Source: Stropharia rugosoannulata (lineage: Eukaryota > Basidiomycota > Agaricomycetes > Agaricales > Strophariaceae). Taken from it: a stretch of 64,000 bases of DNA. This document shows, in pieces, positions 21,805 to 32,856 of the stretch; position 1 is the first letter of the stretch; the number at the start of each line of letters is the position of its first letter. Under the pieces are notes generated by a model. That model was not told where the DNA came from, did no database searches, and saw only the letters and a list, made by a program, of their open reading frames with translations. The translations under genes and the position numbers were made by a program. The DNA is taken from positions 3,348,001 to 3,412,000 of the forward strand of contig JANCIK010000001.1 in assembly GCA_028532985.1 (NCBI GenBank), written 5' to 3'.

Positions 21805-23789
21805 ATGGCTCCCATCTCCTTCCTGTCCTTCAGCCGAAGCAAGCTGCTCAAGTCCCCAACACCTGCACTTCTGCGCACAAACGATCCTCCGTCTGAACAT
21901 GACATCGTTCGCATACGGGCTGCAATAATCCAAGTCGACCAGCAACTCACTAAGAAGTCTCCTCAGCAGGATTGCTGCTCATACACAAAATTCATCACAA
22001 TACACAAGGCTATTCTGTCTCCCTTTAGGCGCCTACCAACCGAACTGGTCGTCGAGATACTCCTGCTCTGCAATGAGAATCCTGTTAATCCTAAACGAAA
22101 CATTGTTCCCTGGAAGCTAGCCCATATTAATCATCGTTGGCGTATCATCGCCCTCAATACGCCCTCCCTCTGGAGGAACCTGCCGCCTTTGCGCATCAAC
22201 TCTTTGGAAAGGCAACCACTGAAACGCCAAATCGGCCGTCTATCGACCCTATTGACGCTCTCCGGGAGCTCTCCCCTCACATTCTTCCTTGCGAAGACTG
22301 TCGCCCCCACCCCCGATGACGAAATAATCTCCATGCTGTTCAAACACTCCGAACGGTGGGAAAAAATATCGCTGGCTATTTGTGAGGATGTCTGTGCACA
22401 GTTCATGAAGGTGAAAGGACAGATATCCTCTCTCCGCTCCCTGCGTCTTCTTCTTACCACGACCGGCAGTCTATCTCTCGACATGTTCGAAGTTGCACCC
22501 AAGTTGCGGGAAGTGTCCCTCGGTAGCCTCACGTGGCCGGGAATAGTCAAGCTCCCCTGGAACCAGATTACCAACTTCACAGAAGATGCTTCGCGCACTG
22601 ATCATATCATGACAGTGTTTGGTTCATCCACGGAGTCTTTAGAACGACTTAACTTTATTACGGACCAGTCCTGGGCCTTATTCGACGGAACGGCAGTAAT
22701 CCGGCCTACCACGCTCCCAAAGCTCACATGCCTCGCCCTCCAAACTCCATTCGAGACGGGACTTACGTCCCTATTGGATGCGCTGACCGTACCTGCATTG
22801 GAAGAGCTTGTCCTCAAGCTATTCACTGCCCAATCATTATCGCGCCAAGTCGTTGATTTAATCGAGCGGTCTCGGTGCTCGCTCCAGAAACTCACCTTCT
22901 ACACAAGCACTGTGCAGCATATCGAGCAGATACTCGCACTCACCCCTTGTCTGACAGAACTGGACATCAACGATCCGCCACAGAATCTCATCTGCGCTCT
23001 GACCAACATAAATAGTAGTCTCGGTGCGCAGCAATGGGCGCTCCTGCCGTTCCTGGAGACTCTCACCGTCCGTGTCTGCCCCAATTACACCCTTTTGAGT
23101 AAGCTCAAACGCCTTGCACGTATCAGATGTGATCTTGTCATCGAGAGCACCTCTGGGACAGAAACGGCGCGCTGTACCCCCTTGCGCGAGTTCAATATCG
23201 CATGCCCCATGCAGACGCAGGGGATCGACCGGGACTTCGATGTTTGGGCAGCTGCAAGATTTGCGCAGTTGTGCTTTGAGACGTTCGCCCCGTGCGCTTC
23301 ACCTCATGAGCGAGTGGGCAGCGAATCCACAGCAACGACGGAAACGAAAAAGCGGATAGACGGCGAGCTTTGCGAAATATCTGCCGTGAACAAGAATAGT
23401 ACAATGACAAGAAAGACACGCCTTAGTAAAATCGCGAAGCACGTCCAGACACTGGTTAATCACTTGGAGGCATTCGCTATGACTCCCGAGAATGTTATTT
23501 ATTTATATGTGAGTGTCCCTTACATTTAATTCGATTGTGTGCTCACGACTACAATTTTCTTTGTTGTACACTATTACAGTTGAAGCGCATTGACTTTACG
23601 CTGAACTGCCTTGTCGAGTCCTTGATACCATTGGAGCAGAAACCACCGTTTGACAAGCGTGTCAAGGCACTCGTTGCGAAATGGTCTTTGGTATTAAAAG
23701 CAGTCTCCCCTACAATGCACTGGGGGTGGCAACAGGACGGCTTTCTGACATACCTCAGATCCGAGCATAATGGTATGTCGACAGGTTAG
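21805..23789 (+). CDS. F-box-like protein
   Basis: Exon 1 (21805-23508, 568 codons) joins in phase 0 over a 71-bp intron to 23580-23789, giving about 637 aa. Residues about 40-60 fit the helix that commonly precedes the F-box in Agaricomycetes (IRAAIIQVDQQL). The F-box itself is FRRLPTELVVEILLLCNENP, followed by WKLAHINHRWRIIALNTPSL and WRNLPPL. The rest has irregular Leu-rich repeats. Such proteins are thought to be substrate receptors of SCF ubiquitin ligases through Skp1. A later GT-AG intron could extend the C-terminus past 23789 and remove the stop used here. Large families of these genes are usual in mushroom-forming fungi. Confidence 0.85.
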
Positions 23790-24515
23790 TCCTAACGCTC
23801 CCAGAATCTTTTTTTCTGACTCGGCAATCATGCATTCTGTCATTAGGCTGTTCTCGAGACATCACACGCTTTGCGTTCCAAAGATATCATTGCCGAGTTG
23901 GTCTCCGCAGTAATCCATGGAGCAGACAGTTGCCGGCCGACTTGGACTTTAAGCAGCCTTGTACTACTTTGTGGCAGCTGGGGGCATAGCCTGGGATAGA
24001 CTTGTAATTTGTTTTTGTACTGGATGTAATTGGGTACCCGAGTGCCCGCATATGCCGCTATATTGCCCTTTCAGTGTTATGTATTTCTACCTATTACATA
24101 TTTATCTGTATTACAATTATCATGATTTGCGTACTTGTATACAGACTGCAGATAATTGAGTAACTACGTGGTATGTAGTATTTGATATGCATTGCGGGAG
24201 CATGGATGGTAGCGTGATGAAAGTATTTTCTTACCAACTTCTTACCGACTTTTACTATATATTTATTATAGAAGATCTGTATAGGCCTCTTTGTCGAGAC
24301 CACCAACTGGCCAGCAACTATGTAGAATGATAGAGCCGATGAGTGATGAAACGTGTCGACTACGACACGAGAAATCGAGTATTTTAGTGCAGCACATACC
24401 CGATTGGAAGGAAATTGGTGTTGTGCAAAATTAGGCCCGGCTTTCAGCACCTGGTGAGTGCGTGCAATGCATTTCACATGTATAGCATGTGGTATAATCA
24501 AAAGAACGGGATGCA
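23790..24515. other. 3'-3' intergenic region
   Basis: Lies between the ends of the convergent F-box and WBP4-like genes. An open stretch at 23853-23991 (AVLETSHALRSKDIIAELVS) follows an ATTAG acceptor and could be a last F-box exon, but its phase does not match the donors I see. Confidence 0.35.
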
Positions 24516-25721
24516 TCAGATGTTATCGCGTCGCCCTCTAGCCGCGCCTGCTGGTGTCTTTCGCTTTTTGAAAAGACTGCCACTTGGAGGCGGATTGCTA
24601 TCAGCCAATAACAATGTCTGCCTTTCTTCTTCCTTCGCGTCAGCTTCAGGCTTGATATCAGGTTCTGTCTTGACCTCGGACGGAGCTTCAGGGGTCTCTG
24701 CCCCGAACATTGTCTGTCTCTCCTCTTGTTTAAGACCCGGTAACGGTTGACTCCACTGGGGTTTGGCCCATTTTGAGGATTTGTTGACTGTATCGTCTGG
24801 CACTGGGGGAGCAAATTCTGATTCTTGCTTGACAGGCGCTTCGCTTAGTTTTAGGTCAGACTCGGGTGATGGGCCTTCAGAATCATTGCCCGTGCGTTTC
24901 CATTGGGTGGGAGTCCATTTGGGGCGATCAGATGCCATCTGTGTTACTGCGGGCGGCGCAGGTTTGCTTTCTTGTGGTTCCACTTTCGGTTCTTTCTTCT
25001 TGATCTTTATTGGCATAAGCCCTGGATCATAAATCTCACCCAGCCCAGCAGCAACAGTCTTCTTCCGCAACTTGAACGCCCGTGTATCTTCCTCGTCGAC
25101 TGGCGCCTCCGCCTCCCGTTTGATGCCCACCTCGCTGTGATCATCCGCTGATGAAGCTTGCTCCGTATCAGGGGCGGCGGCTGATGGTGTTCGAGCAGAC
25201 GATGTAACGACCTCCCATTGGCCAGCGATGCCCTGCGAGCGGCGGATTTCGAGCTCAGCAGCGATGCGTTCTGCGTCCGGGTCGCTGTACCCCAAAGATT
25301 GCGCCGTGCTGTAGTTCGCATAGGGATTCGAAGGCTTTGGAGCTGGCTTACGGGCGGCGGTAGCAGCGGCGGAGGTAGACGCCCCAGAGCTGCTACCAGG
25401 CTTAGCTAGCCCTGCGCCTACATCTTGTGCAAATGCTGCAGCGGCCGCCTACATAATTCGACCGATCAGTTACTCTGGCTACAGGCTCGGTATTGGGATT
25501 AGGCAACACACCTGCTCGACGCGCCGCATCTCGCGCTTTTCCTCCTCGAGGTCCTTCTTCTGCTTCTCGCCTGCCTTGTAAATGCCGCGGATGAAACGCT
25601 CGACATTGCCCTTGTGGCGGAGGCCATTCTCGTGCTGCTGGCGCGAGGGCGCGTCGTCGGCGATGTAGATGTCGCAGTACTTGCAAAAGTACTTTTTCTT
25701 GGAGACCCAGTACTCGCTCAT
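24516..25721 (-). CDS. WBP4/FBP21-like U1-type zinc finger splicing protein
   Basis: Two minus-strand exons, 25721-25512 and 25448-24516, joined in phase 0 over a 63-bp intron; 380 aa. The N-terminus is a U1/matrin-type C2H2 finger: KYFCKYCDIYIADD, then SRQQHENGLRHKGN (Cys-x2-Cys...His-x5-His, residues about 12-39). This is typical of spliceosome proteins such as WBP4 and U1-C. It is followed by a charged helix (GEKQKKDLEEEKREMRRVEQ) and a YSDPDAERIA segment. A Lys/Glu/Pro-rich disordered part follows, with three W-P/W-x-x-x-Q-W repeats (RPKWTPTQWKR, SKWAKPQWSQ) and a basic end. No WW domain is visible, unlike vertebrate WBP4. Expected to act in pre-mRNA splicing in the nucleus. Confidence 0.85.
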
Positions 25722-26076
25722 GGTGGCGGAAGCTTAGATAAGTGTGGGACCCTGGCAGGCGAAGCGGCAGGTAGCGGCAGGACCTGATTTAGATGCACAA
25801 TGGGCTTGGCGGCAGAGTGCATGGTAGGCCGTGATAACACTCTGGTTTTGCCAACGAGGCTCCGTAGGGCCCGTCATGAGACTCGCAGCCCCATGTGGGG
25901 CTTTTACCAAATCTACTCTTACTGTTTCGTCTCGGCTGCCTTCCGTCCCTGCGCTTTGTCTGTGCTTTCTATCTATCAAACTATCAAACCACACCGAGTG
26001 TCCAGATATTCTCACCGTAGCCTTCAATTATATGTAACGCGCTAGTCCTGCACAGGTTGCCTTTCCTCCCGCTACA
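25722..26076. promoter_or_regulatory. Shared divergent promoter region
   Basis: The 355 bp between the divergent starts of the WBP4-like gene (minus) and the MFS transporter (plus). Pyrimidine-rich tracts lie before the transporter start. No specific factor site is claimed; the assignment rests on the divergent layout. Confidence 0.5.
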
Positions 26077-28186
26077 ATGAGCAGCCCAGACCTTCCCTCG
26101 AAAGAATTGAAGAGCGACGACTTCGCGTTCGACCCCAGTCAAAGCACAGACCGGACGTCGTTCGTGGTCATGGAGGTCGTCAATCCTCCACAGTACAGAC
26201 TCTATAAGCAGAGATTTGTAGGGATTACCGCACTCGTGAGTCGTTATTCCCCATCCGCAACCTTTGGGGCTCAAATCGCAAAAGGTGATATTAAACATCG
26301 TTACCGCCATGTCGTGGCCGTGGTTTGGGCCTATTTCGAATGACAGTGCGTGAAACATTCGAGTCTGGGCTGGATTAAAATGATGTTTACCATCGATGAT
26401 ATCAAGCCGCTGCGGAGTTTGACATATCCCTCGACCAGGTCAATTGGCTGGGCAATATCGTTGCGTTGGTGTACCTACCAACGGCCATCCTGATCCCTCC
26501 AATAATTTCACGATATGGACTGCGGGTCTGCGTATGTTTATTCTTGTGATATCATTATATGAGCCACATCTCATCACTTTTGCCAACAGTGTCAGATTGG
26601 TGCTGTGGCACTCCTTCTCTCTGCTTGGATACGATACGCTGGTACCTCAAAGAAATTGTCTCCCAACTCGTCGTACGCCCTTCTCATCATCGGACAGGTC
26701 AGTGGAGCGCGAGAAACGGATGCTCACGCAACCTAATATATTTGTATACAGTTTTTCGCATCAATAGCACAGCCAATATACCAGGTCATCGGGCCAAAGT
26801 ATTCAGAAACTTGGTTTGACCTGAAGGGGAGGACTACGGCGACTATGATTGTAGCGATATGTAAGAATCATGTGTTAAAATCCGAGTCTTCTTCGGAGAG
26901 CTTAACATCACAATAGCGAATCCGTTTGGTGGAGCCGTTGGGCAGCTGATTAGTCCACTCGTTGGGAGTCCCAGGGACTCGGTGCGTATACCATCGTGGC
27001 ATAAGGTCCTGTTAATGCATATTGATGGACTCTCTGCAGATTCTAGTTTTAGGCATTTTGTCCACAGCAGTCACTCCGCTGGTATTTTTAATCCAAAGAG
27101 CGCCTCCCACCCCTCCGAGTGCGTATTTCTGATTAGTCATTCTCGGACAGTCGGTAACCTATGTTCCATCTATAGCATACGCCGCATCTCAAAAATCACC
27201 TTCGTTAAGATCATTAATTTTTGCCATGCTCGGACGTAAGGTCGAGCCCGCCGCATACATGACAGGTCGGGAGCGCATAGACTTTGCCATCGTGCTAAGT
27301 CTGTTCTCAGTGCTCATTGGAGCGTAAGCATTCTTCCTATCTCTTCTATTTATGTTGTTGAGATGTCATAAACAGATCAAACGCATTCGCAATCTTGTCA
27401 GCTCAAATCCTAGTAAGCTCTGCACATCATGGCATTAGAGGACGCATCATCTCATTCGCGTTCAGGAACCAGTGGGATATTCCTCAGACGAAAGCGGCTT
27501 TATGGGCGCCTGTTTACTCCTTTCGGGCATGGCAGCGGCTATTATTACGGCGCCTCTCTTTGATCGCGTATTTACGCACCATTTAGCCAAGACAAGTAAA
27601 TGCCTGGTTCCTTTCACGGGGATTGGATGGTTTGTTCTTATCTGGGCTGGTCAGTTCTATTGTCGACCCAATTTTTTTCCCGTCTAACATGACCACGATC
27701 CAGTTCGACCTCATAATACTGCTGCTCTATTTATCGTAATGGCAGTCATTGGGGTCACTTCGATACCGATGCTCGCCGTGGGCTTGGAGCTGGCATGCGA
27801 GCTCACGCGGAATGCAGATGGCAGTGCTGCCCTGGTGTGGTTTTGGTGGGTTCAGTTATGTCAATATCCGGTAACTATAAATCACTTATTTTTTTTACAT
27901 TCCTTAGTGGGAACTTATTCAGCGTAGCCTTTATTCTCAGTAAGTACAAGTATCGTTACTGACTGCCCTTTCACTGATTACATTTTTTGCTTCAGTCGGC
28001 GGTGCCCTCCGTGCCCCTTCAACCGCTGCACCTCCCTTAAACATGAAGAAATACCTTATATTCGAGGGCGTCATACTGTTAGTGGTCTGCAATACCGTGG
28101 TCCTGCTTCAGGGAGCCCAGAAGCGTAAAGAAAAGGACGAGCAGAAGCTTCGTGAAGCAAAAGAGTTAACGACATCGCCCCCATGA
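26077..28186 (+). CDS. Major facilitator superfamily transporter, FLVCR/DIRC2-like
   Basis: Thirteen exons join in frame: 26077-26235, 26285-26345, 26407-26531, 26590-26697, 26752-26860, 26917-26981, 27040-27118, 27176-27323, 27376-27412, 27466-27649, 27704-27845, 27908-27939 and 27996-28186. They total 1440 nt, 479 aa, with no break. A cytosolic N-tail ends in PPQYRLYKQRFVGI. About twelve hydrophobic segments follow, with MSWPWFGPISND, EFDISLDQVNWLGNIVALVY, IPPIISRYGLRV, PFGGAVGQLISPL and a long central loop. The spacing resembles the FLVCR/DIRC2 branch of MFS (haem, choline or related small-molecule export), which has a similar FG-P-I/W-L motif in the first half. The substrate cannot be read from sequence. 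It shares a promoter region with the WBP4-like gene. Confidence 0.85.
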
Positions 28187-28646
28187 CAGTTTCAAACCCA
28201 GTTTGCCCCTTCCCTTCCCTTTTCTTGCATGAGCATACTATAATCTTATACCTCCCTTCGTTCTTATACCCTGCTGTCATCTATTGTTGCCACTTGTATC
28301 TGACCAACTTGTATCCCTTCATCTGCTATGTATAGGCATCGTTACATATTTGTGAACTGTATCTGCAACAAGTACATCGCTTACACTGGTTACTGTTTTT
28401 ATTTGTATACCTACCCTGTTGCCCTTTAATACTACACTTTTTCTTTCTAATAGTTGTGCTTATTCTGCTTAAAACGACGATATCCCAAATTTCATAGGTG
28501 CAACACCTTTCGGAATACCGTATTAGTGTGTTCACCGTGAGAAGACCATCCTTCCAGAAGGGAAGCTAATATATATGTATAAGGTATGAACACTCCGCTG
28601 TTCGCAACTGTATCCTATCAACCGATACTGACGTTTTGTCTTCAAG
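28187..28646. other. Intergenic, no gene seen
   Basis: 3' flank of the transporter; AT-rich with poly-T stretches. Nothing coding recognised. Confidence 0.4.
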
Positions 28647-29180
28647 ATGGCTCATATGACCATAAATCATGTTTATTCCGTGTTGGTTGCTATCCTCGTC
28701 TCATATTTTTTGAAGATGTGATTAAGGAAGAGGTTCCTGCTGTCGCCCGGCTCTAAAAGACATCCACTGATTGGAAATGCCCATGATGTTCCCGCATTAT
28801 ATCCCAGATAGTCGAAGGGGCAGGGAGACATCTTTCGAAAGACGACCATTATACTCAACTCTTTGGAAGCAAGCAATCTGGTGTGTATTTTGCTGGCCTT
28901 CCGAGTCTTAAAGACCATTAACGCGTTTATTATATTTTAGGTAATGACTAAAGAGCTGTTGCGCTGGGTGGTGTTTTGGCCTTATGGATAATACAGGCTG
29001 GTGGAGGTTAGTGTTATCAATAATAGTATTTAATCCTTCGAATACACAGACGTTACCGCCGCATTTTCCAACAGTGCTTGTATGCACAACATATCTCTGG
29101 ATACTACCTTCTTCAGAAAGGAGAAACCAGGACCAATTGATTGACTCCCCGGAGACATTTGGCTCTCACATACAACCATT
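28647..29180 (+). pseudogene. Cytochrome P450 remnant (5' half)
   Basis: From ATG 28647 the frame reads TINHVYSVLVAILVSYFLK, a membrane anchor, then TGA, then LRKRFLLSPGSKRHPLIGNA, HDVPALYPR, TAG, and further out IILNSLEASNLV. Later, QLIDSPETFGSHIQ around 29130-29175 fits the B-C region of fungal P450s. The layout matches the intact P450 at 48025-50225 (LPPGPKGYPLIGNIYDIP, then SYPW and NIVLNSLDAV). In-frame stops at about 28719 and 28808 and the missing heme-binding half mark it as dead. Degraded P450-like sequence may reach about 29550. Confidence 0.75.
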
Positions 29181-29672
29181 AAGTAAGTATATATGCCCCG
29201 TAGAGCTTCGAAGTGATATCTTTCTCTACAGTTTTGTTGGGTCGGGATCAAATCAACAGAAAATGTATTTCATCAAGCTTGTAATGTTCCTGGTATGTTA
29301 GTAGTTACATACCTCATGTCTAAATCTGGTCAAAAGAGACCGAGATAAAGGCCAATTAAGTATGACAAAAAGCGCTCGTTCCAAACGGATCGCGAAGCTT
29401 GGTTTAAATAAGCGAAAGATGGTTCAACAAGCCCCTCGAAAATGCGAAAATAGCTATAGCAACTTTTTTCCACTTTCGAATGGCGGATATGCCCTTGGAA
29501 TGACACACTCGTCAGTCAATAACTTCAAAAAGAAGAGGAAGAGGTCTGTATGGAAGAGATTTGTAATATGCTGCTTTCTACTAAATTCCCCTGACAATTA
29601 ATATGCATTGCTTTCTCGCAGCTGTACAAAGTGATGTTGGATTCAGAAATACCCAAAGTTTGTTGATTTTTT

Positions 29673-30529
29673 TTACAGTAACTTGTATTTAAGCTTTAAT
29701 TTCTGAATCTTCGCTGTGTTATTACTTGAATGTTTCGTTTTCGGTTTCGGTTTCTCAGTAGGTGATCGAGAAATTGGAAGAGCGTTAGGATCTGCGCCCA
29801 TCATAGAAGTAGAAGCCCCAACTACAGCATTTGTAACTTCTGTGGCGGATACATTATTGGCATATCCTGTCTGGGACCAGAATGAGGTGTTTGACTTTCA
29901 TATGGTTATTTGTTGCTCACCTTTGAAGAAAACCCACTGTATTCTACATCTCGACCGTCAAGTTGAGCCCCCGTCTGAGATCAGAATGAGACGGGCGATA
30001 GTAATAACAGGATCTGCTGCTCACCTCCGACTGAACAACCTCGCGACCGTCAAGTTGAGCTCCGAGTCCCACCTGAGATAAAAATGAGAGGGTGACAATT
30101 AACATGGTATACTGCTGACCTCCGAATGTGAATGAACAGGACTGTCTTTGACGTCACGACCATCAAGCTGGGCAGCATTCTTTGCTAACTTGGAACGACC
30201 CTTTGCTTTCCCATAAGAGAAGACCATATCAGGCACCCATTCAATGTTCAAGGTAGAAGCACGATGACTAATTGCAGTGGATCTCATCTTGCATACTGGC
30301 ATAAACTGGAGGAGGAAATTACGGTCATACCTCCAAGATTGGCGTTAGCAGATCACTGTGTACTTCACATTGGGAGATATGCTTACTTGTAATAACCCAT
30401 CTTTGCGGCCTTCCGGTATGAGGGTGCATTTGGCTTGATACCTTCGGGATAAATTATTCCAGCCAGGTCCGATACTGGCTTTACATCAAAAAAACGACCA
30501 GTCAGGTCGTATTTGGCTAAAGGACCAGA
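29673..30529 (-). CDS. eIF4G-derived short protein with eIF4E-binding site and duplicated exons
   Basis: Five minus-strand exons run in frame to TAA at 29675-29673: 30529-30387, 30330-30120, 30072-30025, 29974-29921 and 29870-29673. The first two encode VSDLAGIIYPEGIKP and then YDRNFLLQFMPVCK. These are the conserved block preceding, and the core of, the eIF4E-binding site of fungal eIF4G (YPEGIK...YDRxFLLQFM; the general motif is Y-x4-L-phi). The middle exons each encode a copy of AQLDGRD/EV. The last exon ends in a very basic tail (EKPKPKTKHSS). No MIF4G/HEAT domain follows, so this is not full-length eIF4G. Upstream exons (perhaps 30650-30750) are unresolved. It may be an expressed 4E-binding competitor or a decayed partial copy. 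Confidence 0.65.
29921..30172 (-). repeat. Tandem exon-intron duplication (AQLDGR units)
   Basis: Three successive units encode NAAQLDGRDVKDS (end of exon at 30120), LGAQLDGREVVQSE (30072-30025) and TGAQLDGRDVEYSG (29974-29921). The introns between them are 47-54 bp, begin GTCAGCA or GTGAGCA and end TCTCAG or CCCAG. The phase is 0 at each junction, so copies can be added or lost without a frameshift. Confidence 0.75.
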
Positions 30530-30803
30530 CTGTAGGTGTGATGCGCCGAGCCTACATGTTGTATGTCGGCCATGAGAATGTTATAGTGACATATGACCTA
30601 GTGCATTGTACTGACGAGGAAGTCTCCTTACTTATTGACATTTTCACTGAGCTTGAGAGCCTGAGCAAGTAGCGCACAAGTAGCCTTCGTAGTGGCGTGT
30701 GAGAGAAATGAGAGGGATAAGCGCCCGATAACGATTTGTGCCTCATGTACTTGTTGAGCGAATCACTAACGTAAGGCTGGGTCCCGTGCAATACTTTGTT
30801 CAA

Positions 30804-32563
30804 TAAAAATAGGATGAGTAGATATCTTCTTCCGTGATGCCTGTTTTGGAGTATGAATTTGCATAAAATCTGCTTTTATAGACCAAGGAAGCGTTCTGTT
30901 GGTCAAGAAGTGGCACAACCGCAGGGGAGGCAGGCTAACATTGGTTGCTAGGTGGTCGAATTCTTAGATAACTGAGCCGGACAACGCAGACAGAACACAT
31001 TGCTTAACAGCCTAAGCTAGAAGTAGTAACTTCATTGTCAACAGCCTAAAGCGTGTGAGCATTAAAAACCATTGTTGCAATTGAAATCGAAGTGAGAGTA
31101 TTACATCAGGAGAGAATACGATTGAAAGCAGAGGTATAACAGGAGTTTGTTCGAGTGACTTATTCAAACTGAAGGCAAGTTCAAGTTTCGAGGTGACTGA
31201 ACAAGGACAAGCAAACACAAGCCTAGACTTCCTGAGGCCTAATGCGGCAAGGTACTCAGCCGGAAACAGCCGACGGCAGCTGTTGCCAAGGCTGAGAGAC
31301 CGCAGTGGGAGTCCAGTGGTAAATTTTGTGTTATGTGTTCAGATAATAGGAAGACGAGCTATCCAAGACAAGGCTCTTACATTGCGCTAAATTCAGGTCT
31401 ACCTTGTCTCCCAATTTGAATCTCCACTGGTTGTGCAAGTGTGTTAGTATTTTCGGGTTCATTCCAATTTTCGAGGAGGTTTGCCTTTGTAAAGCATGTT
31501 AAAACGTTTGCCTGACATCTCAGTCAAGATTAGATTGTTGTTTCTTAATACTTAGAACGGATCCGCAGCCGACCGTTCAGTCCTGTGTGATAGGGATGTG
31601 TGTTAGTCGACAGCCGCCATCCGACAACCCAGCCATACTGTGATCATGACTGATTAAGTTGTACGTTAAAAATCAGAATCATACTCTGGGTCAGTCAGAC
31701 TATGTGCCCAAGCACACTTTTTAAAGGCCGAGAAGTGGGATACTTGCACACAATGAAGCTCCAACTTGACATACTTAGAATGCGAGGGCGGTAACTGTTC
31801 AAAAATAATTAACGAGTTTTCATACACGAGTATAATTAATCAGGCCCAGGTCAGATATTGTCATGTTTCGTTTTCCTATAATAAAAGTTGAAGAACTATC
31901 TATGCGTCAGTGGTACATGATTTGCCTTGGGTAAAGGTACGAACATGATGTGGACACAAACGGACATCCAAAAAAGGACAAGGGTTGTGATGCCATCCTA
32001 ATTTGGAAGTGTGTTTGTCCTTCCTCTTCTGTAGCCCCCGCACTCACCGACCGTCACGATCTCACTCAGCCGCTCTGTAGTCCTATCAGAATTTCAAATA
32101 CCTCGTCTGTGCCTTTGCACCCGACTGGCAATTATAACTTGACGGGCTACTATGGCGCTGATTTGCCCCATTTTCGGTCATCTATTCACAGGATGCAGGC
32201 TGTATTTCTGATATGTTCTCTTGTCAATCTATTCTGCTCTACAAGGCGCCCGTCCGCAGTGCTTCGGCAGACCATTACAAAGTGCTCACCTGGAATTGCG
32301 CTGAAGAGGACGGAGCAGCGCACTGCTTTGGCCGCACGCTTTGTGCCGTCTGTTCTCGGGTTTTTCATATTCGAGAAATTTACTTGCGCTTGCGGGAACA
32401 CTTCCGCATTTGGCATATCCCTTGTCTCCCCTCCAGGTCTTGCGAATATCACGATGGCATATAAGTCTCTACCATGATGTCTACAATGTCATCGTCCCCA
32501 CAGCGCACCTGCTCACCACACTTCGACTTTGCTCCTCGCTCCCTGTTCTTCAAATTGTTCGAG
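30804..32563. other. Gene-poor stretch
   Basis: No supported gene. A plus frame at 31950-32477 is open for 175 codons but has no motif, and its antisense is also open. A short MQAVFLICSLVNLFC at about 32192 resembles a signal peptide start, but no conserved C-terminus follows. Confidence 0.35.
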
Positions 32564-32856
32564 ATGCAATTCAAAGTTTTTACCGCTGTATTTGTTGTCT
32601 GCAGTAAGTAGTACTCCTATAACAGATAACTCTTGCTCATAAATTTACAGTGACAACCTTGGTGTCGGCAGCTCCTGTTCCAGTTCTGGACACAACTATT
32701 GCTCCAATCGCTCGTGAACCTGTAAGGATATCCCAAATAGTTATGATAAATGGTGCAGACATCTCACTCCCGTTTTGTCATCAGCCTGTGGAACTTCGTA
32801 GCGAAAATGTTGCCAGAGAGGCTGAACCCGTCTGCTCGAGATTCCAATGCTGGTAG
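32564..32856 (+). CDS. Small secreted peptide precursor 1 (C-terminal CSRFQC)
   Basis: Exons 32564-32603 (40 nt), 32651-32721 and 32785-32856 encode 60 aa. Introns are phase 1 (47 bp) and phase 0 (63 bp). The N-terminus is a classic signal peptide: MQFKVFTAVFVVCM, then TTLVSAAPVP with a likely cut after SAA. The C-terminus is NVAREAEPVCSRFQCW followed directly by the stop. Two other genes in the window (34608-34889 and 46701-46983) share exon sizes, phases and this ending. R-E-A-E-P resembles the Kex2/Ste13 processing spacer of yeast alpha-factor, although there is only one basic residue. The two Cys, four residues apart, could form a disulfide ring. The peptide does not end in a CaaX box, so it is not a farnesylated mating pheromone. 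Function unknown. Confidence 0.75.

Noticed and set aside
24415..25409. Several plus-strand frames over the WBP4-like gene
   Set aside because: Antisense shadows of a well supported minus-strand protein with a zinc finger.
29716..30081. 121-codon plus-strand open frame
   Set aside because: It is the antisense of the spliced eIF4G-derived gene, runs across its introns and has no motif.
31950..32477. 175-codon plus-strand open frame upstream of peptide gene 1
   Set aside because: No domain, no conserved pattern, antisense frame also open; composition unlike the real genes nearby.
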